From: CAVSWN01 sp046728115
Lineage (GTDB): Bacteria > Acidobacteriota > Vicinamibacteria > Vicinamibacterales > CAVVIG01
Direction of reading: 5' to 3'
Length of the DNA stretch: 6,929 bases
Assembly (NCBI GenBank): GCA_046728115.1
Contig: JBKPDW010000266.1
Location: forward strand, 1-6,929
The notes under the pieces were generated by a model. That model was given only the letters and a program-made list of their open reading frames with translations, did no database searches and was not told the origin of the DNA. Positions 1-5,667 of this stretch are shown here, piece by piece (positions within the stretch are counted from its first letter, which is position 1; each line of letters starts with the position of its first letter). The position numbers and the translations under genes were made by a program.

Positions 1-124
1 CTCGCGGTATCGGGCCACCACGGCATCCTCTCGCGCGACCACGTGGAGGAGGATCGGAACACGACTGTGCGCGTTCACGACCGCGCCCGAAACGTCAGGA
101 CACCAGAGTCTGATTCACGCTGCG
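1..124. other. Left-edge stretch with no assignable gene
   Basis: This short edge segment stays open in several frames on both strands, as expected for GC-rich DNA. No start codon with a ribosome-binding site and no recognisable protein motif could be found. It could hold the end or beginning of a gene that lies mostly outside the window, for example a minus-strand gene downstream of the small secreted protein, but nothing seen here decides that. Confidence 0.4.
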
Positions 125-631
125 CTACGGAACACAGATGGTGCCTTCGAAACTCGAACTCCCACCCGTCGCAGCCAGAAAATTCCCGCTGATTCGAAGA
201 GAGCCGGACGCGCCGGCGAAGTCTCCAGTTCCACCGACGATGGTTTGAACATCGGCCAGATCTCCCTCGCCGGTCGTCCGATAGGCAGCCGCGTTCTTGA
301 TGTTCAGTGAACCGCGTTTCCCTTCGAGGCGGGCGTCGACAACGAGGGTGTCGCCGGTGACGAAGACGACGGTCGTTGTGGGTGTGTCGGCGGTGGCAAT
401 GATCGACGAGGCCGTGAACCGCGCCTCCCCCTTCAATTTCCCGAACATTTGCGCAACAGTGCAGAGGGGCACGGGCGAAGCGCAACCAGAAGACACGAGT
501 GTTTCTTCGAGGTGACCTTGCACGTGCTCGCAGGAAGGTCCAGCGTCAGCCGTGACAGCACGTGTCGCTGCAAGGCCGGCAAAAAGAATGAGCACTGCAA
601 TGAATGAACTCGCTTTTGAAGGATTCATCAT
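125..631 (-). CDS. Small secreted protein, probable beta-barrel (allene oxide cyclase/dirigent-like)
   Basis: The product is 168 residues. Residues 1-28 form a signal peptide: a short polar and lysine-containing start, a hydrophobic core FIAVLILFAGLAA at 10-22, and a likely cleavage near AVTA-DA (28) or after A30, so export is expected. The mature part has cysteines at 34, 50, 57 and 166, which could form disulphides in the periplasm or outside the cell. It is rich in beta-forming stretches and carries GGTGDFAGASG at 133-143. That GGTGxxAGAxG turn is typical of secreted proteins with an allene oxide cyclase or dirigent-like small barrel. I infer a similar fold from the pattern alone and do not claim enzyme activity. 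The gene begins with two consecutive ATG codons (629-631 and 626-628). The AGGAGG-type site at 636-642 lies 5 or 8 nt from them, so either can serve, and the second gives 167 residues. The stop is TAG at 125-127. No cofactor-binding motif is visible, so it is best kept as a conserved-looking secreted hypothetical protein. Confidence 0.75.
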   Translation of the reverse strand: MMNPSKASSFIAVLILFAGLAATRAVTADAGPSCEHVQGHLEETLVSSGCASPVPLCTVAQMFGKLKGEARFTASSIIATADTPTTTVVFVTGDTLVVDARLEGKRGSLNIKNAAAYRTTGEGDLADVQTIVGGTGDFAGASGSLRISGNFLAATGGSSSFEGTICVP

Positions 632-635
632 GTCA

Positions 636-642
636 CCCTCCT
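636..642 (-). promoter_or_regulatory. Ribosome-binding site of the small secreted protein
   Basis: Read on the minus strand this is AGGAGGG, close to a full anti-16S match. The AGGAGG core stands 5 nt before the ATG at 631 and 8 nt before the ATG at 628. The second ATG has slightly better spacing. The site strongly supports the gene being real and starting here. Confidence 0.75.
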
Positions 643-696
643 GTCCAGCACGGTCGAAATGACAGAACGTCGTGCTTCGCGATGAACCGTTGCGCC

Positions 697-725
697 ATTA
701 TCGTCCCTCGCGGACGCGACGTCGA
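697..725 (-). promoter_or_regulatory. Weak sigma70-like promoter for the small secreted protein
   Basis: On the minus strand, GATAAT (702-697) matches the -10 consensus at five of six bases. TCGACG (725-720) matches the -35 consensus at four of six, with a 17-nt spacer. A transcript would start near 690 and have a leader of about 60 nt before the ATG at 631. The position fits, but matches this short arise by chance and the -35 is poor. Confidence 0.3.
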
Positions 726-772
726 TACAGCCGGGTGGTGGGGTCTCGGTGCCATCTAGTCGCGCGGCATCG

Positions 773-787
773 GCTGTCGAAGACAGC
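773..787. repeat. Hairpin with GAA loop
   Basis: GCTGTC (773-778) and GACAGC (782-787) are perfect reverse complements around a 3-nt GAA loop. CATCGG at 768-773 is also complementary to CCGATG at 806-811, giving an alternative outer stem around the hairpin. There is no T-tract on either strand, so it is not a standard intrinsic terminator. Confidence 0.45.
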
Positions 788-819
788 AAACGGCGGCGAC
801 GCTGTCCGATGAGGGATTT

Positions 820-829
820 CCGTTAACGG
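820..829. repeat. Perfect 10-bp palindrome
   Basis: CCGTTAACGG is its own reverse complement and could serve as a dimeric regulator half-site pair. A single 10-bp palindrome can also occur by chance in a region of this size. Confidence 0.35.
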
Positions 830-859
830 GGCGGCACGACCGCGGCGGCAGGCCGTTTA

Positions 860-878
860 TGCGGACTCTCTGCGGACT
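860..878. repeat. Short direct repeat, TGCGGACT, 11-bp period
   Basis: TGCGGACT occurs at 860-867 and again at 871-878, offset by 11 bp, about one helical turn. This spacing would place two copies on the same face of the DNA, as in some activator sites. Only two copies are present, so functional meaning is speculative. Confidence 0.3.
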
Positions 879-1070
879 ATCCTCGGATATCGCTGTTGCC
901 GGTGTCGGCGGGCTGCGAATCGGCCGCGATGAACAGGTTACCCACGGATAAAGAGCGTCTCGCCCGAATCAATCTCTCCACCACATACGGTCACTGGGAC
1001 ACAACGGACCGCTATTCATCACTGAATTGTTCATGAAGCCAGTGTGGCCGGTGGACGTCACAAGGATTAA

Positions 1071-1100
1071 TTGTAAATAATTTCAAAAATACGTATTTAC
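1071..1100 (+). promoter_or_regulatory. AT-rich candidate promoter overlapping an inverted repeat
   Basis: TTGTAA (1071-1076) and TATTTA (1094-1099) are separated by 17 nt, a sigma70-like arrangement with four of six -35 matches and a moderate -10. GTAAATA (1073-1079) and TATTTAC (1094-1100) form a perfect 7-bp inverted repeat across the same interval, so a dimeric regulator could cover both promoter elements. The surrounding segment, about 1060-1115, is strikingly AT-rich compared with the rest of the window. A transcript would run rightward through the inverted-repeat cluster towards the methyltransferase, whose start is about 400 nt downstream. This is read from sequence pattern only. Confidence 0.4.
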
Positions 1101-1180
1101 TATGAGATTATTAGCCAGGTCAGCAGTATTATCGAGTTCCCGCGCTAAGCAGCCCGCATTCGCTGGGACGCTGCGAGGAA

Positions 1181-1302
1181 CGCGCCTGGGACCGCTATGC
1201 GGCTCGAAACGAGAATTCTGTACTCGTTGTGAGTGTCGGAGACGGTCGCGTCTCGTCCAGTCGTCGAGGTGGTGTACCGGCCGCATAGCGGTCCTAGCCG
1301 CG
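1181..1302. repeat. Long inverted repeat with internal stem-loops
   Basis: The arms 1189-1203 and 1280-1294 are perfectly complementary over 15 bp. The match extends outward to 1181 and 1302, making 23 positions with one G-T wobble and one C-C mismatch. The 76-nt interior holds two smaller stems: AACGAG (1208-1213) with CTCGTT (1223-1228), and GAGAC (1239-1243) with GTCTC (1250-1254). As RNA this would fold into a long closed stem with two side hairpins. Just upstream, GTTCC (1136-1140) pairs with GGAAC (1177-1181). A 15-bp perfect arm at this distance is unlikely by chance. The integron core patterns GTTRRRY and RYYYAAC are absent at the ends and no target-site duplication is seen, so the class of element is unknown. 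Confidence 0.6.
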
Positions 1303-1313
1303 CGGAGCGCGGC
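1297..1313. repeat. GC hairpin with GGA loop
   Basis: GCCGCGC (1297-1303) and GCGCGGC (1307-1313) form a perfect 7-bp stem with a 3-nt GGA loop. It overlaps the outer edge of the long inverted repeat. An AAGAGAA tract follows, but there is no run of T, so termination in the plus direction is doubtful. Confidence 0.5.
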
Positions 1314-1357
1314 AAGAGAACAGGGGCACCAGCTAAGGGCGAACGTTGACGGGATAT

Positions 1358-1374
1358 CAAGGGCGGAGCCCTTG
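1358..1374. repeat. Second hairpin with GGA loop
   Basis: CAAGGGC (1358-1364) and GCCCTTG (1368-1374) form a perfect 7-bp stem with the same 3-nt GGA loop and the same C-GGA-G closing pair as the hairpin at 1297-1313, 61 bp away. No T-tract follows. The matching geometry suggests a repeated motif in place of two unrelated chance stems. Confidence 0.5.
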
Positions 1375-1496
1375 GCTGATTAGAGAGGCTGCCGACCGGC
1401 TTGGAATCGCGAAGCGCATGGTTCGACGGACTGCGTGGTCGTGCGGGGCGAGGGCTCTCGTCTGCCTTCCGAATCGCGGATCGCGGCACCTACTTC

Positions 1497-1500
1497 GAGG
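1497..1500 (+). promoter_or_regulatory. Ribosome-binding site deciding the methyltransferase start
   Basis: GAGG ends 6 nt before the ATG at 1507. The same frame has an earlier ATG at 1435, but the 24 residues it would add are arginine- and serine-rich and look non-coding. The site and the composition both favour 1507. Confidence 0.5.
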
Positions 1501-1506
1501 CACGCC

Positions 1507-2346
1507 ATGGCGTATCAGTTCCTGGATCGCTCGCTCTCGCTACCGCGCGACGCCGCGGCGATTGCCGGCCGCATCACCGAGGCGCATGACGAGTGGCTGA
1601 TGACCGACGCCGAGCGCGCCACGCTCGACAGTTTGCTCAGGAAGCTCCAGCCGCGATGCGCCATCGAGGTCGGTGTCTATCGCGCCGGCAGCCTGGCGAT
1701 TCTTGCGGCACACTGCCAGAAGATCTACGCGCTCGACATCGACCCGGTGTGCGAAACGATGTACGCCAGCCGTTTTGCGAACGTCGAGTTCATCACCGGC
1801 CCGTCCGAGACCACATTGCCGGAACTTATCGGTCGGCTACAAGCGACAGGTGAAGACGTCGATTTCGTATTGATCGACGCGGATCATTCCCACCATGGTG
1901 TGCGGCGCGATATCAACAACGTCCTGCGCTATCGGCCGAAATGCCCGCTCTATATCGTGATGCACGATAGTTTCAATCCCGGGTGCCGCAGCGGCATGAA
2001 AGCGGCTGATTGGGCGGCCAATCCGCACGCGCACATGCTCGAACTCGATTTCGTGCTCGGCCGTTTCGTGAACGAGGAGGAAGGCCCGAAATATCGGGAA
2101 ATGTGGTGTGGCTTCGCGCTGGCGATTCTCCTGCCGGAACAGCGCCGGGGTGCGTTCATCCTGCGCGAAAACGAGTCCCTCGCCTATCGCACGGCCTGGC
2201 GACGCTCGCAATATCGCTTTCAAACCTGGTGGAACCCGTTCTATTCGATCCCACAGGTCGCCGCCGCGGCTCGGCACCAGGCCGGCCAGTGGCTTCGCGC
2301 CCATGCGCCGCGGCTGCTCCATGTGCTCAAGGGCGCCCCCCAATGA
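1507..2346 (+). CDS. Class I SAM-dependent methyltransferase-like protein
   Basis: The product is 279 residues from ATG 1507; an upstream ATG at 1435 would give 303. It is cytosolic, with no signal peptide or membrane segment. Residues 51-62 (CAIEVGVYRAGS) match the glycine-rich motif I that binds S-adenosylmethionine. YALDIDP at 74-80 is the acidic strand-2 motif, where the aspartate usually contacts the ribose. DFVLIDADHSHHGVRRDI at 119-136 resembles the strand-4 IDADHS segment of the Methyltransf_24-type family, and IVMHDSF at 150-156 follows as strand 5. From about residue 165 the protein has an aromatic- and arginine-rich tail, which may bind the substrate. The substrate cannot be told from sequence; O-methylation of a sugar or small metabolite is common among relatives. 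Cephalosporin-hydroxylase-like proteins share this layout and are an alternative. The gene ends 198 bp before the receptor gene, on the same strand. Confidence 0.8.
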   Translation: MAYQFLDRSLSLPRDAAAIAGRITEAHDEWLMTDAERATLDSLLRKLQPRCAIEVGVYRAGSLAILAAHCQKIYALDIDPVCETMYASRFANVEFITGPSETTLPELIGRLQATGEDVDFVLIDADHSHHGVRRDINNVLRYRPKCPLYIVMHDSFNPGCRSGMKAADWAANPHAHMLELDFVLGRFVNEEEGPKYREMWCGFALAILLPEQRRGAFILRENESLAYRTAWRRSQYRFQTWWNPFYSIPQVAAAARHQAGQWLRAHAPRLLHVLKGAPQ

Positions 2347-2544
2347 ATCCCGGATCGCACGGCGATTTCATTCCTTCGCGATCCTGAGCGTCACCTTTCC
2401 CGGTTCCATCAACCTCGTGCTCACCGTCCGTGCTGCCGGACAACCCCGTCCAGGTTGCGGAAAAACGCCGCCGAAGTGATGATTACGGCCGCTTGATCCT
2501 CGATCCCGCGCGGTTCGTCGTCCTTCCTGCCAAGGAGCACGGCC
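2347..2544. other. Intergenic leader of the receptor gene
   Basis: No gene is supported here. An ATG at 2343-2345 overlaps the methyltransferase stop and opens only 14 codons, without a ribosome-binding site. No intrinsic terminator with a T-tract follows the methyltransferase. A weak promoter-like pair, TTGCGG (2455-2460) and TGATTA (2480-2485), has a 19-nt spacer, so I do not call it. The gap is long enough for the receptor gene to have its own promoter. Confidence 0.45.
2532..2537 (+). promoter_or_regulatory. Ribosome-binding site of the receptor gene
   Basis: AAGGAG lies 7 nt before the ATG at 2545, which is ideal spacing. Together with the signal peptide that begins at that ATG, it fixes the start with confidence. 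Confidence 0.8.
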
Positions 2545-5500
2545 ATGGTCGAGCGAGCCCTTCGCCTCTTCGCCGCCGCTGCGTGCCTCTCCTGCGCCGG
2601 CGCGGTTGCCGCACAGACCGTCGGTGCGAGCCTGCAGGGCATCGTCACCGACTCTACCGGCGCCGCCCTTCCCGGCGCTGACGTCATCGTCGTCGCTGTC
2701 GCGACCGGCACCGCCCGCGAGCTCAAGACCGATACGACCGGCCATTACGGCGTGCCGGTGCTGCAGCCGGGCGAATACGAGATTCACGTGTCGCAGACCG
2801 GCTTCCAGCCCGTCTCGCTGCGCGGCATTGTCCTCGCCGTCGGTCAGAACGCCGTCATCGACGTGAAGATGGAGCTGGGACGGATCGCCGAAGAGATGAC
2901 CGTGACAGGCGAATCGCCGGTCGTCAACGTGACGTCCGGCGCTGTGAGCGGTCTGGTCGGCGACAAGGAAATCCGCGAGCTCCCGTTGAACGGCCGATCG
3001 TTCCAGCAGCTCGCGCTGCTGCAGACCGGCGTGACGTCCGCGCTCGCCGCCGGCAATGACGTCGTGGGCGGCCGGACGCCGAAGATCTCGATCAACGGCG
3101 CGCGTCCCGAGCAGAGCAGCTTCCTGCTCGACGGCACCGACATCAACAACGTCTACAACAAGACGCCGGGATCGTCGGCCGGCGTGCTGCTGGGCGTGGA
3201 GGCGGTGCTCGAGTTCCAGGTGCTGACCAACTCGTACTCGGCGGAATTCGGGCGATCCGCGGGCGGCGTGATCAACGCGGTGACGCGATCCGGCGCGAAC
3301 GCCTTCCACGGATCGGGATTCGAGTTCTACCGTAATTCGGCGATCGACGCGAAGAACTTCTTCGATCCGGCCAACAAGCCGATACCGGACTTCTACCGCC
3401 ACCAGTTCGGCGCCGTCGCAGGCGGGCCGATCGTAAAGGATCGGACGTTCTACTTCGCGGCGTTCGAGTCGCTGATCGAGCGCCTAGGGGTCACCGGCCT
3501 CACGTCGGTGCCCGACGACAACGCACGGCGAGGCGTCCTTCCGGATCGCACGGTGACGCTCCATCCGCAGATTCCGACGTACCTCGAGACGCTGTTCCCG
3601 CACGCGAACGGCCGATCGCTCGGTGGCGGCGCCGCCGAGTACCTGTTCACGAAGACGCAGCCGACGAACGAATACTTCTCACAGGTCCGGATCGACCATC
3701 GCTTCAAAGGCGGCGACGGCCTCTTCGCGCGATACACGTTCGACGATGGGAAAGTGGATCGGGTGCCGCCGAGCAAGCCGCCGATATCGATCACCAGTGA
3801 ACACTCGCGGAACCAGTACCTGACAGTGGAGGACCAGCACTTGTTCTCGCCCACCCTGCTGAACACCTTCAAGGGCGGCATCAACCGATCGGTGTCGCTC
3901 GCCGACAACGTCAGGACGATCGACATCCCGCCGTCGCTCTCGTGGCTGCCGGGCGAGAAGTTCGGGTATTTGACCATCACCGGCCTGGTCACCGAAATGG
4001 CGGGCGACTTCCGCCTGCCGCGCAACGACTACCTGACGAACTGGCAGCTCGGCGACACGCTCTTCTGGACGCGCGGCGCCCACGCCGCGAAGTTCGGATT
4101 CCAGAGCCAGCTGCTGCAGTTTCATCAGAACACGACGAGCCAGCAGGGCGGCATCGTCACCTTCCCGAACCTCGCGGCGTTTCTGCAGGGGCTGCCGAGC
4201 AACGTCGACTTCGCCGTGCCGGGCCTGATCGATCCGATCCGCGACTACAAACAGTGGCTCTTCGGGTTCTTCGCGCAGGACGACGTACGCGTGCTGCCGA
4301 ATCTCTCGCTCAACCTCGGGGTGCGGTACGAGTTCATCACGACGCCTACGGAAGTGAACGGCAAGCTGTCGAATCTGCGGCACGTGACCGATTCGACGCT
4401 GACGGTCGGCGAGCCGTGGCATTCGAACCCGTCGCTGAAGAACATCGCGCCGCGGCTCGGCGTCGCGTGGGATCCGACGAAGGACGGCTCCACCTCCGTG
4501 CGGGCCGGATTTGGCGTCTTCTACGACGAGATCCTGCCGAAGTACTACTTCTTCTCGGGCAGCCTGAATCCGCCGTTCACGACGCGAACGACGATCGTGA
4601 ACCCACCGTTCCCGAACGTCATGGCGAACTTCGATCCGAACGCGCCGATCCGAGCGCAGCTCCAGACGATCAACTTCGACCTTCAGTCGCCGTTCATCAT
4701 GCAGTACAACGTCGGCGTGCAGCGGGCGCTTCCCGGGCACTGGGATGTGTTCGCCGGCTATGTGGGATCCCGGGGCAGAAATCTGATTCGCCTCGGCGAC
4801 GCGAATCTCGCGCCCGAGACGATCGTCAATGGCGTCAAGACCTACCAGCCGGCGCTCGGCCGTCGGAATCCCAACTTCGGTCCAATCTTCCAGCGGACGA
4901 CCGACGCCGAATCGTTCTACGACTCGTTGCAGGTGAGCGTGATGAAGCGCTACTCGCACGGCCTGCGCGGGCAGGTGTCCTATACGCTCGCGAAATCGAT
5001 CGACGACTCGAGCGGCATCAACTCGCAGGACTACGACAGCGTGGTGCAGTACGGGCTCGACTGGTACGATCCGACCTACGACCGCGGAACGTCGGCGTTC
5101 CAGGCCCGGCACAACCTCACGTTCAACTGGAGCTGGGACATTCCGGCGTCGTCGTCCCTGGACGGCCTCACGGCGCACCTCTTGAAAGGCTGGCAGCTCA
5201 ACAACGTGACGACGCTGCAGTCGGGGCAGCCGTTCACGGTCCGTCTCGGCTTCAACCGGTCCGGCAACCTGAACACCACAAGCTTCTCGATGAACGAGCG
5301 GCCCGATCTGAAGCCCGGTTTCTCGGACAACCCGATTCTCGGCGGACCGGATCGCTACTGGGACATCAATGCATTCGCGCTGCCGGCCGCGGGCACGCGC
5401 GGCAACCTGCGACGCAACACGCTGACCGGTCCCGGCCTGATTAACGCGGACCTGTCACTGATCAAGGCGTTCACGGTGCGTCCGGGCCGCACGGTGCAGG

Positions 5501-5667
5501 TGCGGATCGAAATGTTCAATGCCTTCAACCGCGCGAACTTCGCGGTGCCGTCGGGACGGATCGCGTTTACGAACGCCGCGGGCGACGTGGCCCCGAATTG
5601 GGGTCGCATCACGTCGACGGTGACGACGTCGCGGCAAGTTCAACTCGGCGTCAAGTATCTGTTTTGA
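2545..5667 (+). CDS. Oar-like TonB-dependent receptor with carboxypeptidase-regulatory-like domain
   Basis: The product is 1040 residues and complete. Residues 1-23 form a signal peptide ending AVAA, with cleavage before QT. Residues about 29-111 are a carboxypeptidase-regulatory-like beta-sandwich (GIVTDSTGAALPGADV, then TDTTGHYGVPVLQPGEYEI and the closing VKMELG). A TonB-box-like segment EEMTVTGES follows at 116-124. Residues about 125-250 are the plug, with IRELPLNGRSFQQL (143-156), FLLDGTDINNVY (193-204) and YSAEFGRSAGGVINAVTRSG (231-250), all typical of Oar-like receptors. The rest is an outer-membrane beta-barrel ending in VQLGVKYLF; the terminal phenylalanine fits the BamA recognition signal. 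Relatives are thought to import or bind oligosaccharides, peptides or other large substrates using TonB energy, or in the Oar case to act in secretion and adhesion. The substrate here is unknown. The reading frame is unbroken, and its 3' end overlaps the convergent TPR gene by 28 bp. Confidence 0.93.
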   Translation: MVERALRLFAAAACLSCAGAVAAQTVGASLQGIVTDSTGAALPGADVIVVAVATGTARELKTDTTGHYGVPVLQPGEYEIHVSQTGFQPVSLRGIVLAVGQNAVIDVKMELGRIAEEMTVTGESPVVNVTSGAVSGLVGDKEIRELPLNGRSFQQLALLQTGVTSALAAGNDVVGGRTPKISINGARPEQSSFLLDGTDINNVYNKTPGSSAGVLLGVEAVLEFQVLTNSYSAEFGRSAGGVINAVTRSGANAFHGSGFEFYRNSAIDAKNFFDPANKPIPDFYRHQFGAVAGGPIVKDRTFYFAAFESLIERLGVTGLTSVPDDNARRGVLPDRTVTLHPQIPTYLETLFPHANGRSLGGGAAEYLFTKTQPTNEYFSQVRIDHRFKGGDGLFARYTFDDGKVDRVPPSKPPISITSEHSRNQYLTVEDQHLFSPTLLNTFKGGINRSVSLADNVRTIDIPPSLSWLPGEKFGYLTITGLVTEMAGDFRLPRNDYLTNWQLGDTLFWTRGAHAAKFGFQSQLLQFHQNTTSQQGGIVTFPNLAAFLQGLPSNVDFAVPGLIDPIRDYKQWLFGFFAQDDVRVLPNLSLNLGVRYEFITTPTEVNGKLSNLRHVTDSTLTVGEPWHSNPSLKNIAPRLGVAWDPTKDGSTSVRAGFGVFYDEILPKYYFFSGSLNPPFTTRTTIVNPPFPNVMANFDPNAPIRAQLQTINFDLQSPFIMQYNVGVQRALPGHWDVFAGYVGSRGRNLIRLGDANLAPETIVNGVKTYQPALGRRNPNFGPIFQRTTDAESFYDSLQVSVMKRYSHGLRGQVSYTLAKSIDDSSGINSQDYDSVVQYGLDWYDPTYDRGTSAFQARHNLTFNWSWDIPASSSLDGLTAHLLKGWQLNNVTTLQSGQPFTVRLGFNRSGNLNTTSFSMNERPDLKPGFSDNPILGGPDRYWDINAFALPAAGTRGNLRRNTLTGPGLINADLSLIKAFTVRPGRTVQVRIEMFNAFNRANFAVPSGRIAFTNAAGDVAPNWGRITSTVTTSRQVQLGVKYLF

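Larger units (their letters stand above)
632..1506. other. Long intergenic region, non-coding, rich in short palindromes
   Basis: About 875 bp separate the minus-strand secreted-protein gene from the plus-strand methyltransferase start. The short open frames here give low-complexity, arginine- and serine-rich or scrambled translations with no motif and no ribosome-binding site. I take them as chance. The genes on either side diverge, so both sets of promoters must lie here. Non-coding structure includes hairpins at 773-787, 1297-1313 and 1358-1374, a 10-bp palindrome at 820-829, an 11-bp-period direct repeat at 860-878, an AT-rich dyad around 1073-1100 and a long inverted repeat at 1181-1302. 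A small RNA or a decayed mobile repeat is possible. Confidence 0.6.

Noticed and set aside
1181..1302. Integron attC site
   Set aside because: The size and imperfect symmetry are suggestive, but the GTTRRRY and RYYYAAC core sites are missing at the ends and no cassette or integrase is present.
1358..1374. Intrinsic terminator
   Set aside because: The stem is good but no T-run follows on the plus strand and no A-run precedes it for the minus strand. No gene ends next to it.
1118..1397. Possible terminal inverted repeats of a MITE: GGTCAGCAG (1118-1126) and CTGCCGACC (1389-1397)
   Set aside because: They match at only eight of nine positions, do not extend outward and have no flanking target duplication, so chance is a sufficient explanation.
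1102..1600. Several short open frames (67-114 residues) across the inverted-repeat region, on both strands
   Set aside because: They have no ribosome-binding sites and a scrambled Arg- and Ser-rich composition, and they run through palindromes. No known family was recognised.
2343..2387. A 14-codon open frame overlapping the methyltransferase stop by ATGA
   Set aside because: Too short, with no ribosome-binding site and no motif. The overlap of ATG with TGA is likely accidental.
2368..3402. A 344-residue minus-strand frame over the receptor N-terminus
   Set aside because: It has Arg-, Asp- and His-rich low-complexity composition and no ribosome-binding site or motif, and it lies opposite the well-supported receptor domains.
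3679..5178. A 499-residue open frame on the minus strand inside the receptor gene, and a 500-residue plus-strand frame at 3942-5444
   Set aside because: Both are shadows of the receptor frame in GC-rich DNA. Their translations are dominated by Arg, Val, Ala and Glu without motifs, whereas the receptor frame shows a signal peptide, plug motifs and a barrel end.
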